NCBI RefSeq assembly: GCF_964204645.1
Contig: NC_134030.1
Coordinates: forward strand, 6,508,278-6,572,277
Direction of reading: 5' to 3'
Length of the DNA stretch: 64,000 nucleotides
From: Tubulanus polymorphus
Lineage: Eukaryota; Nemertea; Palaeonemertea; Tubulaniformes; Tubulanidae
The notes below the pieces were generated by a model. That model was not told the origin of the DNA, searched no databases, and worked only from the letters and a program-made list of their open reading frames with translations. Shown here piece by piece: positions 1 to 12,350 of this stretch (position 1 is its first letter; each line of letters begins with the position of its first letter). Position numbers and translations under genes: made by a program.

Positions 1-1206
1 TCTTGATTACAGATTAATTTTGACGGACCATTTTAAAAGTACCATTGTCAACCCGTGCGTGCCGGCTAATATCTAATTAGTATTATGGAGACAGACAACT
101 CAAATCAAATCCTCTTGCGATGATTGATGCCTGATTGTAATCATAAATCATGTATTGATATACGTTATTGTATGACATTTACGAAACGCAGATTCTACAT
201 AATCATAGACATTTGCAGAAAATTATATGTTTGTAGAACGGCTTGGCTTTGTGTCTACAAGCGTGAATTAACTAGAAACAAAATGAATGCTGCTATCACT
301 TCAAACGCTGTACATTATATACTTCAAACACTTTTGCCCAATGCGAAGTATTGATTCAATATCCTATGGCTTGTCTTTATAATAAACAGCTTAGCACATG
401 GTAACACGTATGACTTCGCTCTTAAGATCTATGCTTTTTGATGGGGTACCGGCACATACCAGATGGCGTAACAATACACTCAGTTATTCTTAGTGAAAAT
501 TAGTTCATTTTTAATGAACTTTGAACTGGACTTATAGGCTTCCAAATGGCAATGTTGTCAAGCAAGTCATCAAATAGATATAAGATTGACGTTCCCAATG
601 AGTGTATGGTATAGTTTTAGTTGATTCGAATTTATTTGAAATGTAGAAGAAATTGAAGCTCTTGAAATGAAGACGTAACTACATGTTGTACTAGTAAACC
701 TGGCGAATCCTCGATTGCCACAGTAGCAGTGCCGGTACCCCATTCTTTCTCTTCATCCACTTTGAATTTGCCTTATAATTATGTAACAGAGTGTATTCGT
801 ACTGATACAAGGGATATAGTGTTTTTCTTTCAACGCTTAAATCGATGTGTTGATACCGGTAAAGTTTTCGCATGAACATATTTGTTTTTTGATTTCCATT
901 TATTTGCCATACAAAATTTGTGTTTGCATCTTTTCCGCTCTTCCTTGAGACTGGATCCTGGATTGGGTCCACCCTGAGGTGTGATGGATACTGGAATTAT
1001 GAATCAATGACTTGTATTTCAGTCAGTTTCATAATGAACTTTCAAGAATTTCGCTTAATGGCTGAGCCAGAGTGGTGATTTTGTGTTTAAAAACCTTATT
1101 ACCGGGATAATTCTTGTACACTCGCTGAAATCCTTTTGATACACCACGGATGTTTGTAAACTGCATTTTGTTAGTGGAAAATAAGAGTAACGCTTTTCTA
1201 TTACAG
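1..1206. other. Upstream SIK3 intron, no exon recognised
   Basis: AT-rich sequence preceding the first SIK3 exon I can recognise. No splice-bounded reading frame resembling SIK kinase, UBA or linker sequence was found. The one distinctive feature is a 15-base inverted pair, ATGGGGTACCGGCAC near 440-454 and its complement near 731-745, which could be the ends of a small degenerate inverted-repeat element. Open frames here are short and not splice-bounded. Confidence 0.5.
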
Positions 1207-4200
1207 TTGCAGTCATTTGGCACCAGTACGACCCACGTCCCACACAGAACTTCGATTACTCTTGAAGATGCATCTGAGATTCCTATCGACAAAGAAACGG
1301 AAGAACTTAATAGGTAAATCAAATGTGCTGCAACCTCTGGGTTTAAATCTCCCTAAAGAAACGTTCAAATTCTAGCTGCTATCGTTTCAAGCTTTGACTT
1401 TCTATGAAAAATTAACTCAAAAATAAACTTATTAAAAAAATATAGATAGCTTATAGGTAGATTGTCAACAGAAAATTGTCAAAATATCACAACAACCAAA
1501 ACTACAACGGCTACAATTATTGATGAGAGATCATCACTGGTCAAACATCTATAATATTGATTGCTGATTACTATGAAACCACAGTATAGTTGTCAAAATC
1601 TTTACCGTTATTGGTAGACTAAGTCTTGAAAGCTAATATTTACCATTTATCAATCTTTGTTTTCAGATATTTGCAGACTCGACGACATACGTTAGCTATG
1701 GAACACCCCGTCCAAGAATTATCACAGGAATTACAACAGCTTCTCGCTTCCAAACAGCCAATCAAAGGGCGACGTTTTCCTGAGCGTTCTCCTAGTAAGT
1801 TTTTCAAGTTTTCACGATCAAGTGCAATTTCCTCAATAGATACACCCATACACAAGCTTGTGTCATCTATTGCATAGAAGGTTAAAGCTCTGTCAGGGTG
1901 GTCACTTACCTGAAAATCAAGGAAAAGTCAGGGAATTTTGTTTTCTTTAAAGAAAAACAGAGAATTTTTAGAAATAACAAGGGAAAAAACAACCTTCATG
2001 TCACGGAAAATTTGAGGAACAAAGCCAGTCAAATTAAAGTGGCCACCCTGTGCGATGGTTACTGATGTTAATTGGTTATGTCTGTTTCAGATCGTGATAC
2101 ATACAAAGATCCGAGTTCGTTACAACTTCCAAATGAGCGATACTCTCCGGTGCGACGAGCCAGTGATGGCACGACAAACCTGAAAAAATATCAGAATCAT
2201 TTAGAAAAGCTTTACAATCAAACGCTAAGCAGTCAATCGGGCTCCAGACATAACAGCTTAAAGCAACTACACCAAGAGTACCACCAGCTCCAGGTATGTA
2301 TAATTTTCTATCCTTTGAAGTCTCTAGAAATCATTGAATAATCCAATATAAGAGGTTATCCATTTATTATCTACATACAATTTCTGAATTATCTACCGAT
2401 TCCCTGTACTCAATTTTAGTCATATGCACACCGGATATGTACAACTGTATTCATGTCCAATTGTAATTTGGTATTTGTACTCTACTTAATAAATGCATGA
2501 CTTTATAGTTTGTCTATTAGAGTATAAGTTAAACTGTTAGTGTGCATGTTTCAGAACCGTTTGAAGGAGCTAGGTGGGTACATGGAGCCATGGTTTGTGG
2601 AATTTTGTAGCCAATTCCTGCAGACTATACATAAATCTCCTTGGTATCAGGGTGCATCCTCCCCAGTTCTTATGTCCACTGATGGTTCATATGATTATTC
2701 TCCACCCCCAGCTGTATTACCTCCTCCTCATAATCGATCTATCGCTGATTATCGCTCCGCGAACCCGACGAATGATTTTCCCATGCTACCAATCTTACTC
2801 GAATTCCGTTACCTGCTTTTCCTTTATCTGCAGAAACAAGTGAAAACGTCCGCCGTCGAACGCCACGCCGAATTACAAGAACAGCACCGTATACACTGTC
2901 TAATACAACAACAACATCAGGCTGCGTCTGCTCTGAATAGTCCTATCCCTTCACCGCAGTGTCCTGCATCTCCGAGTTATCAACAACAAGTTACGAATGA
3001 ATTCCCTACAGCCGCGCTATATCAACAATTACAAAGACTCAATTTACATCCATATCATCCGAGTAGTCCTCCAGCTCGTAGTATACTTAGCCCGAGTATC
3101 TTGAGTCCGCACGCGAGTCCGGTATCGACGTCGCCGGCGAGTTACAGTCCGTTGCTACCGCATCGCAAAACGGAATCGCCGCCGCAAACATACTATCAAT
3201 CGCAGCGCTCGTCGCCGCCGCCCGGTCCGAATTTACACATGATCGAAGAGGATACGACCGACAGTTGCGATCTGATCGTGCAGTCGGCCGAGGACGAAGA
3301 GGAAAGCGCCGCGATACAAAAAGCGAATCAAGAATGTCAGCGGCGATTCAGTCAACAAACGCCGCTGATTAACATAACAGATACTCAGGGTTACGTGATG
3401 GCCGTGTCGGAACAAGGTGCAAACGAGTCGAGTACGGACGACGCAGACGTCAGCTTTATCGATAACAGTCAGTATTTTACGACCGCTGTTCCGGTCAGTC
3501 AGCGATATCCGAGCGTAGTGCCGAGTATGGATATACCGGGCGGCGGCGTAGAACCATGCGAAGAGAGTCGAATGTCGTCCGACTCGATCGACGAAAACGT
3601 CGTTGTCGTCACCGCCGAGTCAGATCAGTCCGCCGTACAACCGCCGACGCCACCTACGCTTAATACGAATCTTCCAATGATGGGATTATTCCAGACCGGA
3701 ATCGAACAAGGATCACCGACGACGATTCAAAGAACCAATCAAATCCGATCTCAATTCAGGCAGCCTATTAATAATATCAGTGCTTATAATTCGACGACTT
3801 CGAGTAGCGCGACTACCCAACATAATTACCATAACATTCCCAGTCCGACGTTGCAGTATCCGACTTTTTTCGGATTGCCGGGCAACACGATGCAGACGTC
3901 GTCGAATCCGGACGTGAATATTTCGAATAAGTGCGGAGAGTTGAGTTTAACACGGCAGTACATGAAACTATGTTCGCCGGGCGACGGCGCGCCTTCGTCG
4001 CCGACGCTCGAGGGCATCACGATGATGAACTGGAAGAACAGTCTCGGCGAAATGCCGCACGGGTTGAAGTTCGCGTTGTCCGTGAATTTGACGTCGAGTA
4101 AAAACGTCGACGATATCCTGATCGAGGTGAAACGAACGTTAGATCAACGACGCGAAGCGTACGAACGAACGGAGAACGTTTTCCGGTTGGAAAGCCGTAG

Positions 4201-4330
4201 CGGCGTTCGGTTAGAGATCGAAATCTGTCGGGGTACGGCGGTGAACGGGCTGCGATTCCGGAAACTTTCAGGAGATACTTGTCAATATAAAAAACTATGT
4301 AACGATCTTATTACTTGTCTCAATCTGTGA
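1207..4330 (+). CDS. SIK3: Salt-inducible kinase 3, C-terminal half (5' end outside window)
   Basis: Partial gene. Exons read as 1207-1313, 1667-1794, 2091-2293 and 2555-4330 (stop TGA), all with AG acceptors and GT donors and matching phases. The kinase and UBA domains lie upstream of the window. The visible part holds the RRHTLA and RRASDGTTNL motifs, the second followed by a helix NSLKQLHQEYHQLQ; the order RR-x-SDG then KQLQQE-type helix is characteristic of SIK3. A Gln/Pro/Ser-rich stretch follows, including LYQQLQRLNLHPYHPSSPP, which mirrors the SIK3 'THQLQRL..PSSPPP' segment. The last ~95 residues resemble a KA1 domain (GVRLEIEICRG ... GLRFRKLSGD ... LCNDLITCLNL), like the MARK/KA1 C-terminus. 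SIKs are cytosolic Ser/Thr kinases activated by LKB1; RRxS sites are PKA/14-3-3 targets that inhibit them. Caution: residues from about 2650 to 2833 align poorly, and a good acceptor (pyrimidine tract then CAG at 2831-2833) could mean a missed intron in the last exon. Confidence 0.85.
1893..2050. repeat. Short inverted-repeat element (CAGGGTGGYCACTT family)
   Basis: A ~158-base element in a SIK3 intron, bounded by CAGGGTGGTCACTT on the left and AAAGTGGCCACCCTG on the right, which are inverted copies. Relatives with the same ends or fragments occur near 28812, 29138, 30627-30917, 34884-35100 and 51256. Size and terminal inverted repeats suggest a non-autonomous DNA transposon (MITE). The interior carries 'TCAGGGAATTTT'-type runs in several copies. 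No clear target duplication is seen. Confidence 0.6.
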
Positions 4331-4636
4331 CACGCGTGAAACAGATATTCCAGCTGTGAGATTCATTCTTGATATTTTTCATCCAAAGTACAGCCTAAGA
4401 TTTTCCCCAATAGGCCTAAATTGAAGCCGCTTTTTAATTTTACAAATGATTCTATTTGAAAGTAGAGTCAAATGAATTCTGCGCCTGTAAGCTGTAGATG
4501 AGATAAATTTCATGCAAATTCAACACTAGACCAATTTGACCATTATCTCTCACCCCCATGGAACAGCTCTTGAATTTTACAGTCTAAAGTATTTATTTAC
4601 TCCCTCTTTCTGGAGATCTATCCAAATTTCCTCATT

Positions 4637-4843
4637 TTAGGCTAAAAGTGATACCACGTTTCTCATTTCTGCTGAGTTGACCCGGCCGGCCGCCTATCTA
4701 GCCTGTACATAACTTTTCTTTTTTAATCAAGATCAATTTTACCATAACATACCCGGCAGCTATAGAAATTAACTGGATTACAAATTTCATTGCACTTAAA
4801 ACAATAACCCAGTCAATTAGGAGAAACGAGGTATCATTTTTAA
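4637..4843. repeat. MITE family with TAGGCTAAAA ends, copy A
   Basis: About 207 bases with inverted ends: TAGGCTAAAAGTGATACC... and ...GGTATCATTTTTA. The interior GACCCGGCCGGCCGCCTATCTA...CCCGGCAGCTATAGAAAT recurs in the opposite orientation at 17321-17538, and the ends recur at 43580-43749. The terminal ~30 bases are the best conserved part. Confidence 0.7.
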
Positions 4844-5110
4844 TGTAATGAAATAGTAAGATAAAGAGCGTATTTGTGATATCATATTGCCATATCATTA
4901 TTATTAACTTTAATAGAATGAAATACAAGTCTGAAGAATGAATACAAATTGGTGTTCTGAATCTCGAGTTTTATATCGTTATCGTCGTTAGTTTGAAAGA
5001 AAACTTTGTCATATCTATAGAAAAAGGCAGTTTAGTAATCAATGGTTTTCGATGGAAGATTAATCATATGAAAAAAACTTTCTACTAATGAGATTTGTGT
5101 TGAATAGTGT

Positions 5111-5139
5111 AATATATATATATATATATATATATATAA
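5111..5139. repeat. (TA)n microsatellite
   Basis: Uninterrupted TA dinucleotide run of about 14 units. The short frames overlapping it have no coding value. Confidence 0.9.
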
Positions 5140-6996
5140 TGTATCATAAAATGATGATTGTCAAACATGATATATCTCGTATGCATCTGAACAATACGGG
5201 GTGTCATTTGCTTTTTTCGAGAGAAAATGTCTGGACATTTTTTCGACTTAAATAATTCCACTGTTATTATAAGCAATTGTTTTAGATAGCCCACCGAATT
5301 TTAGTTCTATTCTATCAATCCACCACTGAAAAATGTTGCAGGATTCGTCTTCTTTTTATGATAATTCATTGTATTGATTTATTTTCTAAAAGAAAATGCC
5401 GTTGTTTTCCTAAATACAACTTACATACCCGTACGTCGTATAAATTCATTTTATGGTATGTAGTTCATTGTTTCTGATTTTGAATCATACAAATACATCA
5501 GTCATCTTGATAGAGAAAAATCTTAAGTGATATATCCATTGCCATATGTACTTTATAAATAATATAGTTAAGGAAAGTTTTATTTGACCTGCTTTATTGT
5601 GGTTCGGTGCTCAAGTGTAAATATAAACATCTGATATGATATACTCTCATTTGTATATAGGATTTTTCGTGCCTGTAAATAACGTGGTCTGTCTTTTCAA
5701 AAATTACAGAATGCATGAGTGTTTACAAAATGAATGGTTTTTGTCTTTAAAGAAATTTTTTTCTGTCATCAAGAAATCAGATTTCCAAAATTGAGATTTT
5801 CCAGTCATGTACTCTATATGATAGTGTGTTGTTAGTATAAAGAAAAAAGCTTTTGTGTGATCTTTTTTAATTTATTTATTTATTTCAATGATCAGTCAGA
5901 AGATATAGATAATGCTTGTCAGTACCAAGTGGTAAATAGCAGTTTCTATATCTATAGGAAGGTGTCGTATTAGGACCTATCTGTCCTGGTACATTCTACC
6001 ACGAGGCCTAAAATTTGAACAAGATGTCTAGGAACAACATCGCAAAAGTGTACCATAATCAAATGTCATTTGTGCCTGCTTGTTTTTGCCGGGTTTGTTC
6101 AAAATGGCTTAATTCACCGGGGCAAGTTTCAAAACTATGAAATAAAACTAGGGTTTGTGAAATTTTCTCCGTTATTATTTGGGTGCTTTCACTCTCCGTT
6201 TGAAATGGAAATAGCATGTATGAAATAAGACACAATTTTTATTTGTGTTGAAATTTCTGTTTAGAATTAATTCTTTGTTTATTTTGATTTGTTGCTTACT
6301 TTTTTTGCGAACTTATGTTGGCGCAATGAGAAGGTATATCAAACAAGACTGCATTGAGTTTACCTGATTAAGTTGCTACCCTTGTCATTCCTGTCCTACC
6401 AGTCTATACTACCTATTGTTATCTGCATGTTACACTGGGGAGTTGTTAGGTATGTCTCATATGCCAAGGTGAAGTTCATGATCGACTGGGTCCCCAGACC
6501 ACGCCAGATATAGATACACATAACTCCAATACTCAATTCAACATCATCATGCCAAAAGCTTCTTGACAATACTTGCAAAATCTAATCCTACTAGTAATTT
6601 TATCGTCTATGCATTACTTCACTGATATTTATGATAAGATATCTATTGCAGGCAATATCGTTCAATGGGTATCATGTGGTATTTTGTTCAATAGACAGAA
6701 AAAACTGGAAGACAGTTAATCGACAATATCATGAAAAATTGGATCTCGTAAGGTTAAGTTGAATTGTACATAAAGCTAGATAAGTTAATGGTAAATCCAA
6801 GATTTAGTTTCTGTTGTTGGACACATTGAAAGTAGAAATTATTCCTTTTCCTGAAATCAGGTTCAGAAGTTGGATTATAATAGGCCTAAAAATTTTGCAT
6901 TTTGAATATATAATGTAAGCTGTTATATGTAGTACAAGCAATAAAGTGTTTATCACTGCAACTAGAGATTTAGAAAAGATGGCAGGCTCATGTTCA

Positions 6997-7288
6997 TAAA
7001 TCCTTTCAGTGCTGACTAATTAATTCCTTAAAGTGCTGGAGATAATATTAAAAATTTAAAAAATTCCACCCTAGTGTGTTGAAAAACGGGAATACCACTA
7101 TTGTGCATCGTCTACACCGCGGCGCGGTACATCGTTAGTTACTAGTATTTCACTATGTTTGACCGGTGCTGCCATTTTTCAAGAGAGATAATTACTAATT
7201 ACATCAATACACCACAGTGCGGTGTACTAGCGAAATCTATCACTGATTTATACACTGCACTACGGTGTAGACGCACTGAAAGGGTTAA
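6997..7288. repeat. piggyBac-like MITE, copy 1
   Basis: About 290 bases with inverted ends CCTTTCAGTGC / GCACTGAAAGGGTTAA and a subterminal pair TGTGCATCGTCTACACCG / TACGGTGTAGACGCAC. Copies 2 (26329-26624) and 3 (26866-27170) share ends and interior. The TTAA at the outer border and the CCCTTT terminus fit piggyBac-derived MITEs, which insert at TTAA. The left TTAA here is degenerate (ATAA). Confidence 0.65.
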
Positions 7289-8430
7289 TCAAAAGTTTTA
7301 CGCAAAGTGAAGAATGGCTGGTTTTTATGTGCATTATTATCTATATTATCTGACCATTCCATTAGTAAATTGCGCTCCTTGAAAAAATAGTGTTCAATTA
7401 ATCTTTATGATTGTTAAGTTATTCAAGTCAAGTGTAGATGATGGTTTTATTCCCTTAACCTGTAGTGCTAATTTTGTTAAGGTCCCAAGGAGGCCAGTTA
7501 CACGGTCTAGGTTAATGGGTTTTTAAAGACTAGCCCATTTGGTTCTACAGGTGAATGTCATAACAAAGTCAGATGTTACAACCCTGATTAGCTTTGTAAA
7601 AGTTAACGCTGAATTTCAATATGTGTTTGTAATTTAAGATTTTGTTAAGACCATCTTATGAAATTGAAGACTGCACAGCTAGCCGGGAGACTTCATTTTT
7701 TTCATTATTTTAATAGATATTTAGGGTACTTCGTCATAATTCAAATTTTTGGCTGAAATGATTATTACAAATAGAAAGTAAATTATTGTTATTGGGTTTT
7801 TAGTCCTCTATGGGATGAACTAAAATTACTAACTAACAGATTTGTAATATTGTGTTTTAATTTTTTTCGGCACTGTTTTCAAATGCCATGATGTTATGAT
7901 TTTGTTATATTTGCAGTGTGTACTTATTTTTGGGGAGGGAGGGAGGAAAGGAGGGAAGGATTTAGAGACCATTTGTTAATCTATCATGTTGCCACACTCA
8001 TGTTGAGGCAGTGTGTTGCACAGAATGTTTTTTGAAAAATAAACGTTTTTGAAGAGAAAAGAACGGAATTTGTTTCATTTGCCATTTGGAAAATGGGACC
8101 TGGTTGCCTTTTTTGTCAAGACAGATCATAAAACCTCTCAGAAAATTGCATCGTTTAGGATGGATTTCTACAAAGACCCTAGGTGGAGGAACCTCATTAG
8201 TGACATGGCTGTTTTATGTGAGATGATGTGCTGGAATTGCCATTTTCAATTGCGGTTTTACTTTTTTGCAATCACAAGATTGAATATTAAGATGAACATA
8301 ATTACTTTTACTAGATTGAAAATTATGACGGACGTAACAAAAAGAATGGTTCTTAATTGACTCCATCCAACATATAATTAGTCGAAAGTGAACTACTAGT
8401 AGACTGTTTGCTTGTCGATGAATCCGCACT
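7289..8430. other. Intergenic, no gene seen
   Basis: AT-rich spacer between SIK3 and HIGD1. A G/A-rich run of GGGA/GGAA units sits at 7933-7970. An AATAAA occurs near 8037. The open frame at 8049-8360 lacks splice borders, codon bias or any family resemblance. Confidence 0.5.
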
Positions 8431-8680
8431 CCTATACTGAAGTAGAGACCGGCAACCAGTCTAATATGGAAACATGTAGTTTAAAGTCCACAGACAGTCC
8501 ACAGTCCGTATTTTACTCACACCATTGCTTCACGGGTCATCTCGCGTGTACGACGTCTAGCCGCCCGGTTATAGAAGCTTTTCCTGGAAATTGATTGTTT
8601 AAAATTCACCTTAGATTATATAGCAATAGCTTGTAAAGCGATCGCAGGATCACAGCGTATTCATTCTTGGTCTGTTAAAG
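8431..8680 (+). promoter_or_regulatory. Probable HIGD1 promoter and 5' untranslated exon
   Basis: A locally CpG-rich patch (8520-8575, with CATCTCGCGTGTACGACGTC) precedes a good donor AAAG/GTAATT at 8680/8681. The HIGD1 coding exon is preceded by an acceptor (TCATTTTCAG ending 9058), so a spliced 5' UTR exon must lie upstream; this is the best candidate. The exact transcription start is not determinable. Confidence 0.4.
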
Positions 8681-9082
8681 GTAATTCCGATGCTGTCAAT
8701 CAATATTTGTCGAGGTTTAGAAGGAGGATGCGGCGTGAATGTTGTTGTTGGGTTGTATGTTTTTATCATGAATCTGCGTGACCTTGAAAAGATATTTAGG
8801 GTACCCTGGAAGAGGATTTCTAAATTCGGAGGGCTCGCCAATGCGGGGTCTGCTCTTTGCACTGGAGGGGTCACTGATGCTAAGGAGGTCATCACGCCTT
8901 TGATATGGCTGGCAAGGATGCTGTGCTGTAGTGTTGCCTTCAGTTCTCCAAGAACTTCATATAAAGTGACTGGTCTCACTGTTACTGTTCTGCTAAATAA
9001 CCTTCAACTGATGATATATGCTGACCAGCTCGTCTTAATTTCTGTTTCTCATTTTCAGTTGTTAAATAAATAAATCATCATC

Positions 9083-9625
9083 ATGAGCGGTGGAAAAGCT
9101 GGAGACTGGGATGAAGAAGTGTCTTCGAAGTTCATGCGTAAAGCAAAAGAGGCTCCGTTTGTACCGATAGGTAAGTAATTCCAAAAGCAGCCAGAGAGTA
9201 GCTTGGTGGTATAGATTATTGATAATCCGTCCAAGTTTAAGCTGCTTATAATGTGTGGGCAACACTTCAAAGGTCATTATTGAATATATCTAATATAGGG
9301 TTCTATCGTGATCCGAATAATTTAAAGCTAAACTAACAAACCTGCGTAATTCTCTTGTGTTTCAATACGACTATTGCTTAATTTGGATATTGATTATTTT
9401 CTCGGTATGGTTTCAGGTCTAGCTGGTTTGGTCGCTGCGCTCGGTTACGGAGCCTACGCTTATAAGAATCGCGGTAACGTGTCTACGTCCGTTTATCTGA
9501 TGTCGTTGCGAGTGCGCGCTCAAGCGATGGTCGTCGGAGCAATCACGATCGGTGTCGGCTATTCGCTGTTTAAAACGTTCTACGAAGAACACCGCCCGCA
9601 TCCGGTCGAAAACAACAAGAAATAA
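9083..9625 (+). CDS. HIGD1A: HIG1 domain family member 1 (mitochondrial inner membrane)
   Basis: Two coding exons, 9083-9170 and 9417-9625, joined in phase 1 (G/GT), giving 98 residues; human HIGD1A has 93. The start ATG is the first in the exon, 24 bases after the acceptor. The N-terminus has an acidic, Trp-containing stretch (MSGGKAGDWDEEVSSKF), then APFVPIG, helix 1 (LAGLVAALGYGAYAY), a loop, the conserved RVRAQAMVVGAITIG segment and helix 2. HIG1 proteins are small inner-membrane proteins that associate with cytochrome c oxidase and respiratory supercomplexes; type 1 members respond to hypoxia in vertebrates. HIGD1A, B and C orthologues cannot be separated in an invertebrate, so the symbol means type 1. 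Confidence 0.92.
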
Positions 9626-11400
9626 CTTGTAGTTTACGCATCCGGTACATTAGAAGAACACTGCTCTGCTGTTTTCAATTTCATTCTGCCAACAGACACT
9701 TATTCATTTTACTGTCGGTTATAGTTATTAATATTGAAATGTTTATTCCACGAAATGTGCTAGATATAATATCATTTGTCTCTTGAGGATATTGAAATTA
9801 GTCCAAGCAAGCATCGATTATTGAATAATCCTTTTTGCTATGTGCTAGTTGTGATGTATGAAAGAATTGTCTCAAATTTTTCGAAAGTTTGATGTTGTGT
9901 TTACTGTTAAACTGCTCTTTCAAGATAAGTATTAAATATCTGTTGGTAGAAGTGTAAACTTGAATACCAGTAAATATAACCCCCTATTTTAAGATATTCA
10001 ATATAAAGCCAGTAAAGCCCTATATATACTCGATCGTTTACATCGCGCTGTGTACCGGGTTCAGTTTCACGAAAAAGGTTTTGGAAAATTAATGGAGGCT
10101 GTAAAAAAATAACCGATTCATGGCTAAAAGCTCAGACATACAATTTTTTGAAACTGGTCCCTGGTCTATCGGACACAGGGTATGACGGTATGTAATGATG
10201 TATAGTTTGAAAAGAAGACTTCATCTCGTGTGCATTTGTGTTATATCTTAACATATATAAGTATAGATTTCAACAAATTAGGTGCCATCATCTGTATTAT
10301 GTATGTCTTTAAAACGATAACAGTAGACGTAAGTTTGAAATTCTCTGTCCGTCGAATGGAAGAATCCTTCACCTGTGATTAGCTCCCTACGATTTTATAC
10401 GATCACATTTGTATGTGTTCACAAATTTTAGATGTTAAAAAGAACTAAAATAGTTTATCTATCTATGCGTGCTTCCAAAGATTATACGAGCACGGTTTAA
10501 ATTTTCAAATGAATTTACAAATGAAATGATTAGAGATTTTTTGATATTTTTGTTAAGCAGTATTGCAAGGGCATTGACGACGCAAATATATTTCTATTCA
10601 GATAGTGAAGTAAAATTGTTATATCGGGATTCTACTTGTTCTCTTTCGCTCTTAGAATAGAATTGCGAGATACACCGTTATTTTGTGAATGTATTAAGTT
10701 TAGTGGCCTGTTATTGATTGAAATTCTGTTAATCACATTTACAACCATTATGCAGTGAACTTCGCCCTTCTCTGTCAAAGCCAACTCAGACTTTTGACTT
10801 GAATTAGTCTTTCTGGCTTCCGAACGAATTGTCCTATCCTCAACTGGTAATTCACTTGCCTCGGACCAATTGTGTCCAAGTTAGGCGAGGTTGACTGTAT
10901 TTCGTAGCGAGTCACATATAAACTGCAACTGCTAAATCAGAGTATGATTACCTGTCGACTTATATGCAATTGGCTTTTAGAACAGTGAGTGTTTAGATTT
11001 GAATGATTGGAAGGTTATCAAATAATCTTTTCGTCGACAGTATTATGGGTTTAACTGGAATAAATGGCTTAATTGTAACCGTATATAGAGAAACGTACGA
11101 TAATCAGTAGAGATAAGATGTTTACGTGTTTTTCGTCTTGATTGGAAAAAAAAACTGGAAAATTCACAGAGATGCAGTTTCACACATGTATTGTACGTAA
11201 ATGCTACACTAGTCTAACTAGTAAAATATTTTTGAGTTTAAATCATCTGATGGTTTTTTGTGTTCATTGTAAAAGGTTTTTGTGTTTGTGTCAAATGGAC
11301 GTTTTATTTCAGTTGGAATGCTTCTTCGTCAAATGATTGAATTGTATATGAATTACTTGTAATGTATTGATTGACAATGCGGTGTATTGGATGAAATAAA
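9626..11400 (+). other. HIGD1 3' untranslated / downstream region
   Basis: No coding signature. AATAAA at 11395-11400 is followed by a TG-rich stretch (TTTTATGTGTCGCTGTC), the usual layout of a polyadenylation site, so the transcript may carry a ~1.7-kb 3' UTR. Nearer cryptic signals cannot be excluded. Confidence 0.35.
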
Positions 11401-11773
11401 AGATGAATTGGGATTTACTCATGAATTTTATGTGTCGCTGTCTTTAATTTAATTTTGGACTTTTCTGGTTTGGATATTTGTTGCATCTCTTTACTGCAGG
11501 CTCCAGAGCCCAGTTCCACTCCATAACAGCTTTGTTGAATTGATAAATTACTCTGTCGTTCTTGGAAACAGGTTTTGGAAATTGTTCGAAATGGTAATTT
11601 TTCCAGGCTGTGGAAAAGCTGAAATTTTGTTTTATTTTCTATGGCTATGGAAAATCAGATAAATCTTTCAAGTTTCCTGTGTATTTAGAATTTTGGGCTA
11701 AATGTCTCGCATTTGACAACAAACTTTATGAAAACACTCAATGGTATTGATAATTAGTACTTAATTACCTTGA

Positions 11774-12350
11774 ATGGGTCTAATTGTCTGTTCTGGGTTA
11801 GCAATGTGTAATTTAGGGGTATGGATTTCTAAGGGTTCATATGCTAGTTTCAAACCTGATATACTCCTGAAAAACTATCTAGTCTCTAATCTTCCAAATA
11901 ACCTCATAATTAACTTAACTAAATTTCGAACTGCAAATCATAAGCTCCCAGTAGAAACTGGTAGATGGAATAATACAGAGCGTGCTGAAAGAACATATCA
12001 ATTGTGTAAAAATGGGATTGAGGACGGATTTCACTACCTGGTACATATCTAAATGATAGTAGGGAATTATATCTAGACAGCAGATTTTATACGAACCCCA
12101 ACCTTTTCAAACATAAGTTATTAATGCAAACCAAAGACAGCCGAATTTCGTAAATTGTGTATTATCATTGTGGTAAAATTATGAGATTTTTCACTTTTCC
12201 TTAAAAATAGCTTGCATGTAAACGAATTTTTGATTAGGTATATACCTACTGTACGTCGCATATAATGAAATTTTTTTATGTACTGTATATCACTCAACTT
12301 GTCTTTGTATTAAGACCAAGAGTTTGTCAAATAGTAAAGTAAAGTAAAAT
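11774..12350 (+). mobile_element. LINE (non-LTR retrotransposon) 3' remnant
   Basis: The frame from about 11774 reads LTKFRTANHKLPVETGRW and then a degenerate Cys-type 'RTYQLCKNGIEDGFHYL' segment. This is the typical C-terminus found after the reverse transcriptase of many invertebrate non-LTR elements ('KFRTSNHRLPIETGRW..R..C.LC....GDEFHYL'). After the stop at ~12050, the next frames still resemble the family tail (QTKDSRISKLCIIIV), so the copy is broken by frameshift or stop. It ends near the repeated TAAAG units around 12335-12350. It is a dead fragment with no intact catalytic domain. Confidence 0.65.

Larger units (their letters stand above)
4331..6945 (+). other. SIK3 3' untranslated and downstream region
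   Basis: AT-rich, no coding signature. It contains a MITE copy (4637-4843), a TA microsatellite (5111-5139), and an AATAAA at 6940-6945 that could be the SIK3 polyadenylation signal. A shorter 3' UTR is equally possible. Confidence 0.4.

Noticed and set aside
691-972. 93-codon minus-strand frame
   Set aside because: Begins without a splice or start context and resembles no known protein; treated as intronic.
8049-8360. 103-codon frame upstream of HIGD1
   Set aside because: No splice borders, no family features and AT-rich codons; probably intergenic.
8650-9073. Frames on both strands around the HIGD1 5' intron
   Set aside because: Overlap the HIGD1 5' UTR intron; no protein family recognised.
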